A DNA stretch of 64,000 bases from an uncultured Lachnospiraceae bacterium (GCA_902779575.1 CACZBW010000015.1:21726-85725), one strand, 5' to 3'. Shown: positions 53,511-63,556, numbered from the stretch's first letter. Program-made: numbers and translations. Notes: generated by a model not told the origin, from the letters alone.

Positions 53511-55151
53511 ATGAGGACTATGAGAAAAACAATTAAGAAGATGATGGCTTTAGTCATTGCTATGGTAATGGTACTGGCAATGAGCACTATGGCGATGGCA
53601 GCAGGCGAAGGAAGCCTGACAGTAAAAAACTCTGAGGAGGGTGTAACTTATAATCTTTATCGTATCTTGGATCTGACTGGTCAGGATACAGACACGACAG
53701 ATGAGGATGATTCTTACGATGCAGTTGTCTACAAGCTGAACGCAAAGTGGACAGCATTCTGGACTACTGGAGCTGGTGCGGGTTATATTCAGCCAACAAA
53801 TGTAGTTGATGATGAAACTGGAATTGGCCTCCCGACCATCAATATTGACGGTACAATCAAATATATAAATATCACGGAAAGCAACCGTGTAGCATTTACT
53901 AACGCTGCAATGGCTTATGCTATTGATACTCCAGTTACTGAAGACACAAGCACTCCTGGGGATGCGGACGGAGAAGATATTGCACTTACCGGCCTTGATC
54001 TTGGTTACTGGCTGATGATCCCGGTTGACATGACAGATGAGAAGACGAATCCGCTTACCACTGGTTCTATTGCTTCTCTGACTTCTACCATCCCGGATTC
54101 AGATATTTATGTAAAAGCCACAAAGCCCACAGTAACAAAAACGGATGATGTTGTAAGTGCTGATATTGGTCAGACTGTCTCTTATACGCTGAATGGAAAG
54201 GTTCCGAACACTTCTGGAACAACTACTTTCAAGTACATCCTTTCCGATACATTATCATCTGGTTTGACTTTAAACCATGATGTTGCAATTTCCATTGCTG
54301 GAACGCCTGTCGCTACAGCTACTGCTGCTGAGTGGATCACCTATTCCACGACAGGTTTCACAATTGATATTCCTGTAACTAATTATCAGAATAACAAAGG
54401 TGGAGCAATCGTTGTAACATATACAGCTGTTGTTAATGAGAACGCCATTGTGAACGACAATGAGACGAACAGTGCTAAGGTTCAGTATGGTCGTAATCCT
54501 GGTGATCTTGAAGAAAGCATTCCTGTAGAAGAAGAGCTTTATTCCGCGAATATTGAGATTGTTAAGTATACTGGCGATGATTCAACGACAGGAACCAAGC
54601 TTCCGAATGCGGTATTCGCTCTTATGAATTCTGAAAGCAAGTACTATCATTGGGTTGAAGCTACAGGAACCGAAGGCCAGGATGATTATGTAGCAGCACA
54701 TGTTGAGTGGGTAACAGTTACAGGTGCTCCGACCAGTGGAACTGCAAATGTTACAGATGCACAGGCTAAGGCACTTGCTGACGCTACAACGATTACCAAG
54801 AAGACAACAGGTGCTGATGGAACTGAAAGATTCGACGGAATCAAAGATGGAACCTACTATCTCGTAGAGGTAGCTGCCCCGGATGGATACAACCGTCTTG
54901 ACAAGCCTCAGGCAGTTACAGTAACAGGTACAAATGTTGATGATGAAAACCACATCGAGAACACAGCATATGCAGGACAGGAAGAATTTGATGAAGCTGT
55001 TGACGCAATCGCTGCTGTTCAGAACAACAGTGGTTCCGTACTTCCCTCGACTGGTGGTATCGGTACAACCCTGTTCTATGTAATCGGTGCTATCCTTGTT
55101 CTTGGCGCTGGCATCCTTCTGGTAACTCGCCGCAGAATGAACGCTAACTAA
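53511..55151 (+). CDS. LPSTG major pilin
   Basis: Backbone-type pilin of 546 residues. A signal peptide ends near residue 30 (AMAMA). N-terminal, central and C-terminal Ig-like domains follow. SDIYVKATKPTVTK holds a candidate pilin-motif lysine near the end of domain 1, and an E-box-like GTYYLVEVAAPDGY is in the last domain. The sorting signal LPSTG is at 511-515 with a hydrophobic helix and an RRR tail. GAAAGGA lies just before ATG 53511. Base composition is more AT-rich than the upstream pilus genes. It is the likely substrate of the class C sortase. Confidence 0.9.
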   Translation: MRTMRKTIKKMMALVIAMVMVLAMSTMAMAAGEGSLTVKNSEEGVTYNLYRILDLTGQDTDTTDEDDSYDAVVYKLNAKWTAFWTTGAGAGYIQPTNVVDDETGIGLPTINIDGTIKYINITESNRVAFTNAAMAYAIDTPVTEDTSTPGDADGEDIALTGLDLGYWLMIPVDMTDEKTNPLTTGSIASLTSTIPDSDIYVKATKPTVTKTDDVVSADIGQTVSYTLNGKVPNTSGTTTFKYILSDTLSSGLTLNHDVAISIAGTPVATATAAEWITYSTTGFTIDIPVTNYQNNKGGAIVVTYTAVVNENAIVNDNETNSAKVQYGRNPGDLEESIPVEEELYSANIEIVKYTGDDSTTGTKLPNAVFALMNSESKYYHWVEATGTEGQDDYVAAHVEWVTVTGAPTSGTANVTDAQAKALADATTITKKTTGADGTERFDGIKDGTYYLVEVAAPDGYNRLDKPQAVTVTGTNVDDENHIENTAYAGQEEFDEAVDAIAAVQNNSGSVLPSTGGIGTTLFYVIGAILVLGAGILLVTRRRMNAN

Positions 55152-55186
55152 TCAAAAAGATTAAAAAAGCATAATAAAAGCGATTT

Positions 55187-55223
55187 ATACGCTCCGTGCC
55201 TATAGTGGTGCGGAGCGTATTTT
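55187..55223 (+). terminator. Terminator of the major pilin gene
   Basis: A perfect 10-bp stem ATACGCTCCG (55187-55196) with CGGAGCGTAT (55211-55220), followed by TTTT. Confidence 0.85.
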
Positions 55224-55250
55224 GGAAATAGGCATTGTGCAGGTGAAAAT

Positions 55251-56537
55251 GTGGGAACTTTCAAGCTAAGGGCAAATACCTTCATTACTGTTCTTACCAG
55301 GGAGATAAAGGGTAGTTCTATCCTTTTGTATTGTGCTATTCTCAGCATATACCAATTGAGCTTGTTTATTGAGCATATCCAGTTTGCTCCCTTCCTTGGA
55401 TTCTTTGGCAGAACATTGAAAATGTGGCTCACTATGCTTCTGCTGTTACTTCTTGGAATTTACCTGGGTAGTAGCATTGTGATAACAGTTCAAAAGAGAT
55501 GGGCGATTATTCCTGTATTGGCTTTCATGACAGGATTTCTGCTTATGTGCGCCAAAATGCAAAGGAATAAGTTTGACGGCCTTATGATTGTTATTCTGGC
55601 AATCTGTGCTTATGGAAAAAACTATATAACAATTCTGCGTGTGATGTTCTGGTGGGCCGCTGCAACAGTTGCGATCGCTATGATTGGATTACCTATAGGA
55701 TTTACAGTGGAAAAGCCAAAAGTTGGCCTTTATGGCACTGGTCTGGCATTAGGGTTTGCTCATCCCAACGTATGGGGAAGCTATGTATTCTTTATATTTG
55801 TTCTTGCATGGTATCTTTTTATGAAGGACAGGGGAAGAAATGTAAGAATTGGTTATTTCATCTTGTCGTGGATTTCTGCGCTTTTTATGCTTATTGTTCC
55901 AAAGTGCCGGACGCAGGCTCTGCTTCTGCTGTTGTTTCCATTAACTATTCTGTCATGTAAGCGGACAATAAACTGGTCAGCGTCGACAAAGGCTGTCGTA
56001 CCTAAAAAAGTAATACTAGGATTACTGATTCTATTTCCGTTCCTTTGCTTCTTTGCTACTATCATTCTCGGATCACAGCGTGAATGGTTGGCCATTCATA
56101 CTATGGGAACTTATATTGAAAACTTCAGCAAACGGTTCATTCAAGCGGGCTTAGCGTTTAGGGAACACGGTTTTCCTTTTTTCGGAGAACTATTACGTTT
56201 AAGGAATAATTATGTAGAACAGCTTGGGGGGTATTCTTTTACCTTATACGTACTTGATAATGGATACGTAACCTTTACGATTTACAGAGGCATGTTATGG
56301 ATGGTTCCCGCGCTTCTGTGGCTGAGTTATGCAAACTGGAAGATAATAAGAAATAAAGACTATAGCCTGCTGGCCATCTCCACACTGTTCTGCCTGATGG
56401 GCTTGATGGAAAGGTATACATTTCAGGTGTATAATTTCATTTTCCTCTATCCACTGTCCGTTTCAGTTCTCCATACTAATGTAGCCACGGACGGGATAGA
56501 ACAGATACCCGGTGTGGGAGAGGAGGCCAATTCATGA
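55251..56537 (+). CDS. Wzy-like polysaccharide polymerase
   Basis: Membrane protein of 428 residues with about 11 hydrophobic segments. The segment ALGFAHPNVWGSYVFF is typical of oligosaccharide repeat-unit polymerases and O-antigen ligase-like proteins, followed by a larger extracytoplasmic loop at about 280-340. It starts at GTG 55251 with AGGTGA nearby. As the first gene of the glycan cluster and next to glycosyltransferases and a flippase, it would polymerise repeat units outside the membrane. Confidence 0.8.
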   Translation: MGTFKLRANTFITVLTREIKGSSILLYCAILSIYQLSLFIEHIQFAPFLGFFGRTLKMWLTMLLLLLLGIYLGSSIVITVQKRWAIIPVLAFMTGFLLMCAKMQRNKFDGLMIVILAICAYGKNYITILRVMFWWAAATVAIAMIGLPIGFTVEKPKVGLYGTGLALGFAHPNVWGSYVFFIFVLAWYLFMKDRGRNVRIGYFILSWISALFMLIVPKCRTQALLLLLFPLTILSCKRTINWSASTKAVVPKKVILGLLILFPFLCFFATIILGSQREWLAIHTMGTYIENFSKRFIQAGLAFREHGFPFFGELLRLRNNYVEQLGGYSFTLYVLDNGYVTFTIYRGMLWMVPALLWLSYANWKIIRNKDYSLLAISTLFCLMGLMERYTFQVYNFIFLYPLSVSVLHTNVATDGIEQIPGVGEEANS

Positions 56538-57535
56538 TGCACATTGTCTATGCGGCAGATGAGGCCTTTGCTCCTATCCTTGGCGTCTCGATGGTTTCTC
56601 TTTTCGAGAATAATACTCAGGTGCAGATCCATATCCACATCCTCAATGCTGGCATTAACCAGACTGACCGGGAGAAGATAGAAGAAGTTTGTACCTCTTA
56701 CCAAGCGCCTGCTCCACACTGGATCCCCGCCACTGATATCAGCAAAGAACTGCAAATGTCTGTTTCTGCCGACCGCGGCAGTATGGCGCAGTTTGCGAGA
56801 ATCTTCATTTCCCGGCATCTGGATCCGTCTATCGACCGCATCCTGTACCTTGACTGCGATACAATCATTACCGGATCACTGCGTGAACTGTGGGAAACGG
56901 ATCTACAGAACAAGACTGCAGCAGTTCTCCTCGATGCTTTCAGTAAGTACTACAGGAAGAACGTAGACTTGCAGCTTGACGATATCATGTTCAACTCTGG
57001 TGTGATGCTGGTGGATATGAAGAGATGGCGGGAGCAGGATGTGGAAAACTGCGTCCTCTCCTTTATCAGATCTCATCACGGCTTCATCGAAAAAGGCGAC
57101 CAAGGGGCGCTGAACGCAGTCCTTAGCCGTGACTGTATCTGTTTCGATCCGAAGTATAACGCGGTTACAATATTCTTTGATTTTACCTATAAAGAGATGC
57201 TGCGCTACCGCAGACCGCCGGAGTATTACAGCGAGGAAGAACTGAAGAATGCAGTTGCTAACCCGGTGATCATCCACTATACTGTCAGCTTTCTCTCAAA
57301 ACGCCCCTGGATGAAGGGGTGTGGACATCCCTGGACAGATGAGTGGCTAAAGTATAAGGCGATGAGCCCGTGGGCAGACACACCGCTTATAGAAGAAAAG
57401 CGTAGCTGGCGCGTACATGCTATTCGGAAGCTGCCGCGTGGTCTGATGCTCTGGATCGCTGGATTATTGCAGGTTTATGGACGGCCGTGGCTGTATCAGA
57501 TCAGGATGCGGCGGATCAGGAGGAAGAATAAGTGA
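56534..57535 (+). CDS. GT8-family glycosyltransferase
   Basis: Glycosyltransferase of family 8, 333 residues, GT-A fold. HIVYAADEAFAPILGVSMVSL at the N-terminus and the DxD metal motif in LYLDCDTIITGSL (near 97-109) are clear; a NSGVMLVDM block follows. It probably transfers glucose or galactose from a UDP-sugar to the lipid-linked repeat unit. It overlaps the polymerase gene by four bases. Confidence 0.93.
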   Translation: MMHIVYAADEAFAPILGVSMVSLFENNTQVQIHIHILNAGINQTDREKIEEVCTSYQAPAPHWIPATDISKELQMSVSADRGSMAQFARIFISRHLDPSIDRILYLDCDTIITGSLRELWETDLQNKTAAVLLDAFSKYYRKNVDLQLDDIMFNSGVMLVDMKRWREQDVENCVLSFIRSHHGFIEKGDQGALNAVLSRDCICFDPKYNAVTIFFDFTYKEMLRYRRPPEYYSEEELKNAVANPVIIHYTVSFLSKRPWMKGCGHPWTDEWLKYKAMSPWADTPLIEEKRSWRVHAIRKLPRGLMLWIAGLLQVYGRPWLYQIRMRRIRRKNK

Positions 57536-57580
57536 AACGACCAGGAAAAGAAAGGATTGACTAAATGAGGAGGAGAGAAT

Positions 57581-57985
57581 ATGCGAAAGGTAATCACATA
57601 TGGAACATTTGACCTTCTCCACTATGGGCATATTAATCTTCTCAGGCGTGCAAAAGAACTGGGAGATTACCTGATCGTTGCGTTGTCCACAGATGAATTC
57701 AACTTGAACGAGAAAAGGAAGAAGAGCTATTTCTCCTATGATCAGAGGAAACTTCTTCTGGAATCCATCCGTTACGTAGATGAGATCATCCCGGAAGAAA
57801 ACTGGGAGCAGAAGCGGACAGACATCAAAAAGTACGGGATAGATATTCTGGTCATGGGTGATGACTGGACAGGGGCGTTTGATTTTGTAAAAGAGGAGGG
57901 GGCGGAGGCTATCTATCTTCCGCGCACGCCGGAAATTAGCACGACACAGATTAAACAGGATTTACGAGATGAAATACACGGCTAA
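57581..57985 (+). CDS. tagD: Glycerol-3-phosphate cytidylyltransferase
   Basis: Nucleotidyltransferase of 134 residues making CDP-glycerol from CTP and glycerol-3-phosphate. The HxGH motif is HYGH in TYGTFDLLHYGHINLLRRA, and the C-terminal RTPEISTT corresponds to the family RTEGISTT. It precedes and overlaps a CDP-alcohol transferase gene, so CDP-glycerol or a related alcohol is probably used to decorate the polysaccharide or build a teichoic-type polymer. Confidence 0.92.
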   Translation: MRKVITYGTFDLLHYGHINLLRRAKELGDYLIVALSTDEFNLNEKRKKSYFSYDQRKLLLESIRYVDEIIPEENWEQKRTDIKKYGIDILVMGDDWTGAFDFVKEEGAEAIYLPRTPEISTTQIKQDLRDEIHG

Positions 57986-58724
57986 ATATTTCCGGGACAC
58001 CATGCCGGAATGGAAAAGAAAAAAAGATCCGCCACTGAGCCGTATATTTTACCGTCCGGCAGGATATGTGCTTGCGGCTTTATTTACCAGCGTGGGAATA
58101 GGGGCCAACACGGTTTCATATCTTTCTATCGTTGAGGGAGTTCTGGCGTGTGTCCTGTTTCTGCCGAATAATTATATCTGCCGCATCATTGCAGCGATCC
58201 TGGTCAACCTGTGGCTTGTGTTGGACTGCACGGACGGCTGTATTGCCCGGAGTGTGAAGGCGGAACCTTTCGGTGAATTTGCCGATGGGATCAGTAGCTA
58301 TATCATCGTGGCATTGCTGGGTGGCACCATTGGTATGGCCGTATATTATGAAGGCGGAGTGCTGACAGAGCCTGATATGGTCTGGATGGTTTTCATCGGT
58401 GCGTTGGCATCCACAGCTGACACGCTGATGCGTCTGATCTATCAGAAGTACAAGGCGACTGAACTGGATATGGCTGAGAAGGGAATCGTGCAGATTGAGC
58501 ACGATCAGAGGAAAGACCATGAACAGGTCGGGAGCCTGCGTGTGAAGATCGAGCAGGATCTGGGGATAGGAGGCATTCTTCCTATAATGATTTTCCTCGG
58601 CACAATCTTTCACGCCCTGGATCTGGTGCTCTTTTATATGGCTCTCTACTATGGTCTATCCTGTTTGGCTGTGACACTCATTTATATCCGAAAAGCCAGG
58701 CAGGCAGAGAAAACCGCCAACTGA
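57969..58724 (+). CDS. CDP-alcohol phosphatidyltransferase-family protein
   Basis: Membrane enzyme of 251 residues with about six helices. The CDP-alcohol motif reads D86-CT-D89-G90-CI-A93-R94, then G102 and D106, so most metal-binding residues are kept. The fourth Asp, expected at residue 110 and thought to act as catalytic base, is Ser. It overlaps tagD by 17 bases and probably uses its CDP product. The acceptor is unknown. Confidence 0.8.
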   Translation: MKYTAKYFRDTMPEWKRKKDPPLSRIFYRPAGYVLAALFTSVGIGANTVSYLSIVEGVLACVLFLPNNYICRIIAAILVNLWLVLDCTDGCIARSVKAEPFGEFADGISSYIIVALLGGTIGMAVYYEGGVLTEPDMVWMVFIGALASTADTLMRLIYQKYKATELDMAEKGIVQIEHDQRKDHEQVGSLRVKIEQDLGIGGILPIMIFLGTIFHALDLVLFYMALYYGLSCLAVTLIYIRKARQAEKTAN

Positions 58725-58744
58725 TATCTGAAGGAGAAGAATAT

Positions 58745-59716
58745 ATGGATCCTTTTATCAGCGTAATCGTGCCGGTTTACAAGGTTGAACCATACCTACG
58801 TCAGTGCGTGGACAGTATTCTGGCACAGACCTATAAAAATCTGGAGATCATCCTTGTGGATGATGGATCTCCGGACAGATGTCCTTGGATCTGTGATGAC
58901 TACGAAAAGAAGGATAAGCGGATTCGTGTTATCCACAAAGAAAATGGTGGTTTGTCTGATGCGAGAAATGAAGGCCTGGATATAGCAACGGGTGATTATA
59001 TCGGATTTGTGGACAGCGATGACTGGATTACACCGGATATGTATGAGCATCTGATGGCAACAATCTTGAAATATCATGCGGACATTGCTGTCTGCGGCTA
59101 TCAGGAGTCAAACGGTAAACGGACACTGGCCACAAAAAGCAGATCGCGGCAGGAAAAGAGCTATACTGTAGAAGAAGCGTTTAGGGAGGTGCTGCTTTCC
59201 GGTGAGATCTCCGTAACGATGTGGAATAAAGTATACAGGAGAAGCCTATTTGATGATATACGTTTTCCGAGTGGCGAGACATTTGAAGATGGAGCTGTTT
59301 TCTTCCAATTATTTGGGAAATGCTCTTGTATTGTACACACAGGCAAAAATGGATATTATTACCGGAAGCGTGCAGGGAGCATCACGTTTTCAGAATATCA
59401 CTCCCTGTCAAGGCAGGTTCAGAAAAACTACAGGAATTTGAAAGAATACCTCAAAACCCGGTATCCTGCCCTCATACCGGAGCTCCGGTATTATAAAGTA
59501 GAAGAGGATTATTACCTTGCTGCAAAATACCTGCAGGCGGATGGAAGTACAAATAGTACTGGCTATAAGGCTGTCATGAATACCATTAGGAGAGACTTTC
59601 CCGTTATGCTTCGGCATCCTCGTTGGAGCATAGGGAAAAAGATGAAGGTGTGTTTGCTCCTGAGCGGTTTATACCCATCTGTGAGAAAAAACTACCATCT
59701 CATTAAAAACCGATAA
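58745..59716 (+). CDS. GT2-family glycosyltransferase
   Basis: GT-A glycosyltransferase of family 2, 323 residues. The N-terminal ISVIVPVYKVEPYLRQCVDSIL, LVDDGSPD and the metal-binding VDSDDW (near residue 90) are standard, with a helical C-terminal part. It adds one sugar of the repeat unit at the cytoplasmic face. The donor cannot be predicted. AAGGAGAAG precedes the start. Confidence 0.93.
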   Translation: MDPFISVIVPVYKVEPYLRQCVDSILAQTYKNLEIILVDDGSPDRCPWICDDYEKKDKRIRVIHKENGGLSDARNEGLDIATGDYIGFVDSDDWITPDMYEHLMATILKYHADIAVCGYQESNGKRTLATKSRSRQEKSYTVEEAFREVLLSGEISVTMWNKVYRRSLFDDIRFPSGETFEDGAVFFQLFGKCSCIVHTGKNGYYYRKRAGSITFSEYHSLSRQVQKNYRNLKEYLKTRYPALIPELRYYKVEEDYYLAAKYLQADGSTNSTGYKAVMNTIRRDFPVMLRHPRWSIGKKMKVCLLLSGLYPSVRKNYHLIKNR

Positions 59717-59768
59717 GGATCTGGTAAGATAAGTCAATTGGAAGCACCGCCCCGAGGAGTTAGCTGCT

Positions 59769-60566
59769 ATGGAGAAAATCATTCATTATTGTTGGTTTGG
59801 CGGTTCCCCTCTGCCGGAATCAGCAATAAAGTGCATAGACTCATGGAAGAAGCATTTTCCGGATTATGAGATCAGGAAATGGGATGAAAAAAGTTTTAAT
59901 GTTTCAGCCTGTGCCTATGCAAAGGAAGCGTATGATCACGGGAAATGGGCATTTGTATCCGATTATGCGAGATTCTGGATCCTGTACCATTACGGAGGTC
60001 TGTATTTCGATACAGATGTGGAAGTGATCCGATCTATGGAAGACATCTTGTCTGCCGGTTCATTCATGGGATGCGAAAAAGTCGTTTACAATGATGGAAT
60101 GATTCGCATGGAGGTGGCTTCCGGCCTGGGAATGGCCGCTGAAAAAGGCATGCCAGTTTATAGAGAAATCCTTGCAAAATATGAAACAATACATTTTGAA
60201 AAGCCGGATGGCACATTAAACTACGATACAGTCGTCCGAAATGTGACAGAAATCCTGAAAAAGCATGGGTTTCAGGGAAACGGTGAGATTGAAGAAGTAG
60301 CCGGTATCAGGCTTTACCCACCGGAGTATTTCTGCCCTATGGATTATTTCACGGGAGAAATGAAGATCACGGCGAATACCCGCTCCATTCACCATTTTGA
60401 TGAGACCTGGAAAAACCCCGCATGGATCAGGATAAGCGAGATTAAGAGGCAATACGCTGCGGTTGGGAAACGAGGGTGTATTCGTGAGAAGCTTGCTTTG
60501 TTCCCCTGGCGCATTAAGAACCGAATTGAGAATGAAGGACTCCAGGGACTGTTCAGGTTTAATTGA
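59769..60566 (+). CDS. GT32-family glycosyltransferase
   Basis: Glycosyltransferase of 265 residues with the GT32/capsular polysaccharide synthesis pattern: IIHYCWFGGSPLPESAIKCI at the start, then AFVSDYARFWILYHYGG and the DxD motif FDTDVEV (near 80-90). Such enzymes often transfer galactose or mannose. GAGGAG lies 11 bases before the ATG. The gene lies between two GT2 genes. Confidence 0.92.
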   Translation: MEKIIHYCWFGGSPLPESAIKCIDSWKKHFPDYEIRKWDEKSFNVSACAYAKEAYDHGKWAFVSDYARFWILYHYGGLYFDTDVEVIRSMEDILSAGSFMGCEKVVYNDGMIRMEVASGLGMAAEKGMPVYREILAKYETIHFEKPDGTLNYDTVVRNVTEILKKHGFQGNGEIEEVAGIRLYPPEYFCPMDYFTGEMKITANTRSIHHFDETWKNPAWIRISEIKRQYAAVGKRGCIREKLALFPWRIKNRIENEGLQGLFRFN

Positions 60567-60621
60567 GTGGATAGTTTTGGACAAGGCCAGCTCAGTCGGA
60601 GAAGAATAAAGGGAGTTTTAG

Positions 60622-61617
60622 ATGATCAGTGTTGTTGTGTCTGTCTATAATATGGAAAAGCACTTGAGGCAGTGCCTCGACAGTCTCCTCTGCCAGACAT
60701 ATCCGGATTTTGAACTCCTGTTGATCGATGACGGATCCACAGATGGAAGCGGCAGGATCTGTGATGAGTATGAAAAGAAAGATGGTCATATTCGCGCTTA
60801 CCATAAGGAGAACGGAGGTCTTTCTTCAGCCCGAAATTGCGGAATTGATCATGCAGCAGGAGATTTTATCATATTTCCTGATCCTGATGACTGGGTAGAG
60901 TCAACATATTTGGAGGGATTGTTGGAGATCCGGAAAAAAAACGATGCAGATTTGAGCATATGCGGGTATTATACGTTTGGCAATGGCAGGCGGGAGGATT
61001 ATGACGCAAAGGCACAATTAACTATTCTTAATTCTGAAGAAGCCCTGAAATGGCTGATGCACCCGTATAGATTCTGTGGGTTTGCGTGGAATAAACTGTA
61101 TGATTTGAGGGTGATCCGGGAAAACAGCCTTCGGTTTGATGAAGAACTTGGTATGGTACAGGATCTTCATTTCGCGTTCCGGTATTTTTTACAATGCCAG
61201 AGGGTTGCGTATGATCCAACGCCTCTTTATCACTACAGGGCTGGTGGTGCTACAAATAAGGAAAGCCACTTAACTGCAAGGAAGATGAGCGCGTTGAAGA
61301 CCTATCAGAAGATAGCTGATGTCGCCAGGAAAAGTCCTTATCCGGAGCTTGAAAGAGCCGCATACCGCTCAATGTACGACTTCTGCCTGAGCAACATTTA
61401 CTCTTACTACAACGGAGACACACAGGATCCTGCTTTATTGGAACAGCTGAGGGAGAATATGAAAACTTGCAAAGACAGTTTCTTTCCAAATGATGTGTAT
61501 TCTCCACAGCATAATCTTTTGGGCAGATTGGCGCTGATCAGCCCACGTCTGTACTATGAAGGGCTTCATTTGAAGCGGTTGTTTACGGGGCCTGCAAGGT
61601 GGAACGCTGACCGGTAG
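60622..61617 (+). CDS. GT2-family glycosyltransferase
   Basis: Second GT2 enzyme of 331 residues, with VVSVYNMEKHLRQCLDSLL, LLIDDGSTD and the metal site FPDPDDW. It is about as distant from the other GT2 as typical paralogues, so it adds a different residue or linkage. AAAGGGAG is placed 7-8 bases before the start. Confidence 0.93.
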   Translation: MISVVVSVYNMEKHLRQCLDSLLCQTYPDFELLLIDDGSTDGSGRICDEYEKKDGHIRAYHKENGGLSSARNCGIDHAAGDFIIFPDPDDWVESTYLEGLLEIRKKNDADLSICGYYTFGNGRREDYDAKAQLTILNSEEALKWLMHPYRFCGFAWNKLYDLRVIRENSLRFDEELGMVQDLHFAFRYFLQCQRVAYDPTPLYHYRAGGATNKESHLTARKMSALKTYQKIADVARKSPYPELERAAYRSMYDFCLSNIYSYYNGDTQDPALLEQLRENMKTCKDSFFPNDVYSPQHNLLGRLALISPRLYYEGLHLKRLFTGPARWNADR

Positions 61618-61676
61618 AGATAGATCAGTCTCTGTGTGGGAGAGAACAGTAAGAAGGAAGGAGGAAGAGAAAGCAA

Positions 61677-63197
61677 ATGCAGAACCAACCATCGATCCGG
61701 CGTAACTTTCTGATGAACACGATTCTGCGTGCAGCGAATGTACTCTTCCCCTTGATCACGATCCCGTATGTATCCCGTATCCTGCTTCCAGTCGGACTTG
61801 GCCGCGTCTCTTTTGCCACATCTTTTATCGCCTATTTCAACATGGCCGCTCAACTTGGGATACCGACGTATGGGATTAGAGCCTGCGCGAAGGTGCGGGA
61901 TGATAAAAAAGAGCTGAGCCGGGTGACGCTGGAGTTGCTTCTTCTAAACCTGATCGGAACACTTATTTCCTATGCAGCGATAGCTCTTAGCATACTCTTC
62001 GTTCCCCATGTGAGAGCAGACGGGATGTTGTTCGTCATTCTGAGCCTCACGGTCGTTCTGAACGCCATTGGAATGGAATGGCTCTATCAGGGGCTTGAGC
62101 AGTATACGTATATTACGATCAGATCTCTTGTCTTTAAAACGGTGGCGCTTATCTCCGTTTTCCTGTTTGTCCACAGGCAGGAGGATATCCTTATCTATTC
62201 CGGCATTTCGATCTTTGCTTCTTCCGCATCAAATATACTGAACTTCCTACACGCACGGAAATACGTGGATCTGTGCGGTGTTATTAAGAAGAGTGGAGAT
62301 GTCGGAACAGCAGATGCCGAGCGTGGAAGTGATAGAGCGACAGATGCCGGGTGTGGTATCGACCTCCGTCGCCACCTGAAGCCCGTAATTATCCTCTTCG
62401 CCATGGTATGCGCCGTGACCGTCTTTTCGAATCTTGATGAGGTCATGCTGGGCTTCATAAGACCCAATGCCGAGGTGGGCATCTACCACGCCGCAGTCAG
62501 GATCAAGATTGCCCTGGTTGATATTATTACTGCGCTCAGTGTGGTGCTCCTCCCCCGGGCATCGTATTACGTTGAACAACGGCGGACAAAGGACTTCCTC
62601 AGAATCACGGACAAAGGAATGCATTTTGTACTGGTCTGCGGCGCGGGACTAACGGTTTATTTCATGCTTTATGCCAGGGAAACGGTATTATTTCTCTTCG
62701 GCCCTGAATTCGAGGAATCCATTCTGCCCATGATCCTGATCATGCCGGTTGTATTGTTGACCGGGATGACGCGCGTTATGGGAAATCAGATCCTGATCCC
62801 TCAGGGGAGGGAGAGGATCGTGCTGTATTCGGTTGTTTCCGGAGCTGTTGCAGATGTGATTTTAAACGCAATCCTGATCCCAAGGTTCGGGCCATCCGGT
62901 GCCGTGATCGGGACATTGGCAGCTGAATTAATCATCGTACTGATACAGTTCCCAAGGGTGACGGAAGAAGTCGGCGGAACGGTTAGGAGAGTTCTGTCCT
63001 GGAAGATAGCCGCTGCGATTATACTCAGCATTGGAGCGGTCGTCTGGATGAAAGAGCTACCAACGGGATTGTTATGGAAACTCATCATCTCATTCCTGCT
63101 GTTCTTTGCTGTTTATAATGGATTCTTACTTCTTGCGAAGGAATCACTGGTAACAGAGGTGTTTCACTGGGCAAAGGAGAAAATCCGAAAAAAGTGA
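61677..63197 (+). CDS. Oligosaccharide flippase (Wzx-like)
   Basis: MATE/MOP-superfamily membrane protein of 506 residues with about 14 helices. Typical segments are NTILRAANVLFPLITIPYVSR near the N-terminus and YGIRACAKVRDDKKELSR. It would move lipid-linked repeat units across the membrane for the Wzy-like polymerase. An insertion at about residues 203-232 contains a Gly/Asp/Ala-rich repeat (TADAERGSDRATDAG). A strong GGAAGGAGGAAG lies upstream. No priming glycosyltransferase lies in the window. Confidence 0.92.
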   Translation: MQNQPSIRRNFLMNTILRAANVLFPLITIPYVSRILLPVGLGRVSFATSFIAYFNMAAQLGIPTYGIRACAKVRDDKKELSRVTLELLLLNLIGTLISYAAIALSILFVPHVRADGMLFVILSLTVVLNAIGMEWLYQGLEQYTYITIRSLVFKTVALISVFLFVHRQEDILIYSGISIFASSASNILNFLHARKYVDLCGVIKKSGDVGTADAERGSDRATDAGCGIDLRRHLKPVIILFAMVCAVTVFSNLDEVMLGFIRPNAEVGIYHAAVRIKIALVDIITALSVVLLPRASYYVEQRRTKDFLRITDKGMHFVLVCGAGLTVYFMLYARETVLFLFGPEFEESILPMILIMPVVLLTGMTRVMGNQILIPQGRERIVLYSVVSGAVADVILNAILIPRFGPSGAVIGTLAAELIIVLIQFPRVTEEVGGTVRRVLSWKIAAAIILSIGAVVWMKELPTGLLWKLIISFLLFFAVYNGFLLLAKESLVTEVFHWAKEKIRKK

Positions 63198-63377
63198 GAT
63201 ACGGTGGAGCGTCAATGGCATAACGCAATTGCTCATCTGCTAAATATCGGTGCACTGGATTAAGATGGACAATCAATGGCGATTTTTGATTTGCAAAATC
63301 AGAGAGGCTTCCGTTTGGCGGTTATTGTTGTCAAAAATGGTTACGAGGGTTCCTGAAGTCGTTAATGAGGATAGCCG

Positions 63378-63555
63378 GCCAGAGTAGGGATTGACGGCAT
63401 GGAATCTGCCACGGAGATGATCGCAGAGGCAAGCCGGAAGGGACTGCGGATTGGAGAGGTCAGCGTGCCGCTGAAAAAGGCACAGAATGAGCGGCAGGAG
63501 AAACTGAGAACGATCCGGGTTGCTTCCGGCACCTGTGGTATATTGTGAAAGCATA
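63378..63555 (+). pseudogene. Frameshifted remnant of a DPM-type GT2 glycosyltransferase
   Basis: The frame around 63390-63510 reads IDGMESATEMIAEAS and GLRIGEVSVP then KLRTIR, the C-terminal block of dolichol-phosphate-mannose-type GT2 enzymes. The expected ending FRHLWYIVKA continues in another frame from about 63519 to 63553. Only the last roughly 55 codons remain, with no catalytic domain upstream, so it is a decayed fragment. A terminator follows. Confidence 0.75.
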
Positions 63556-63556
63556 G

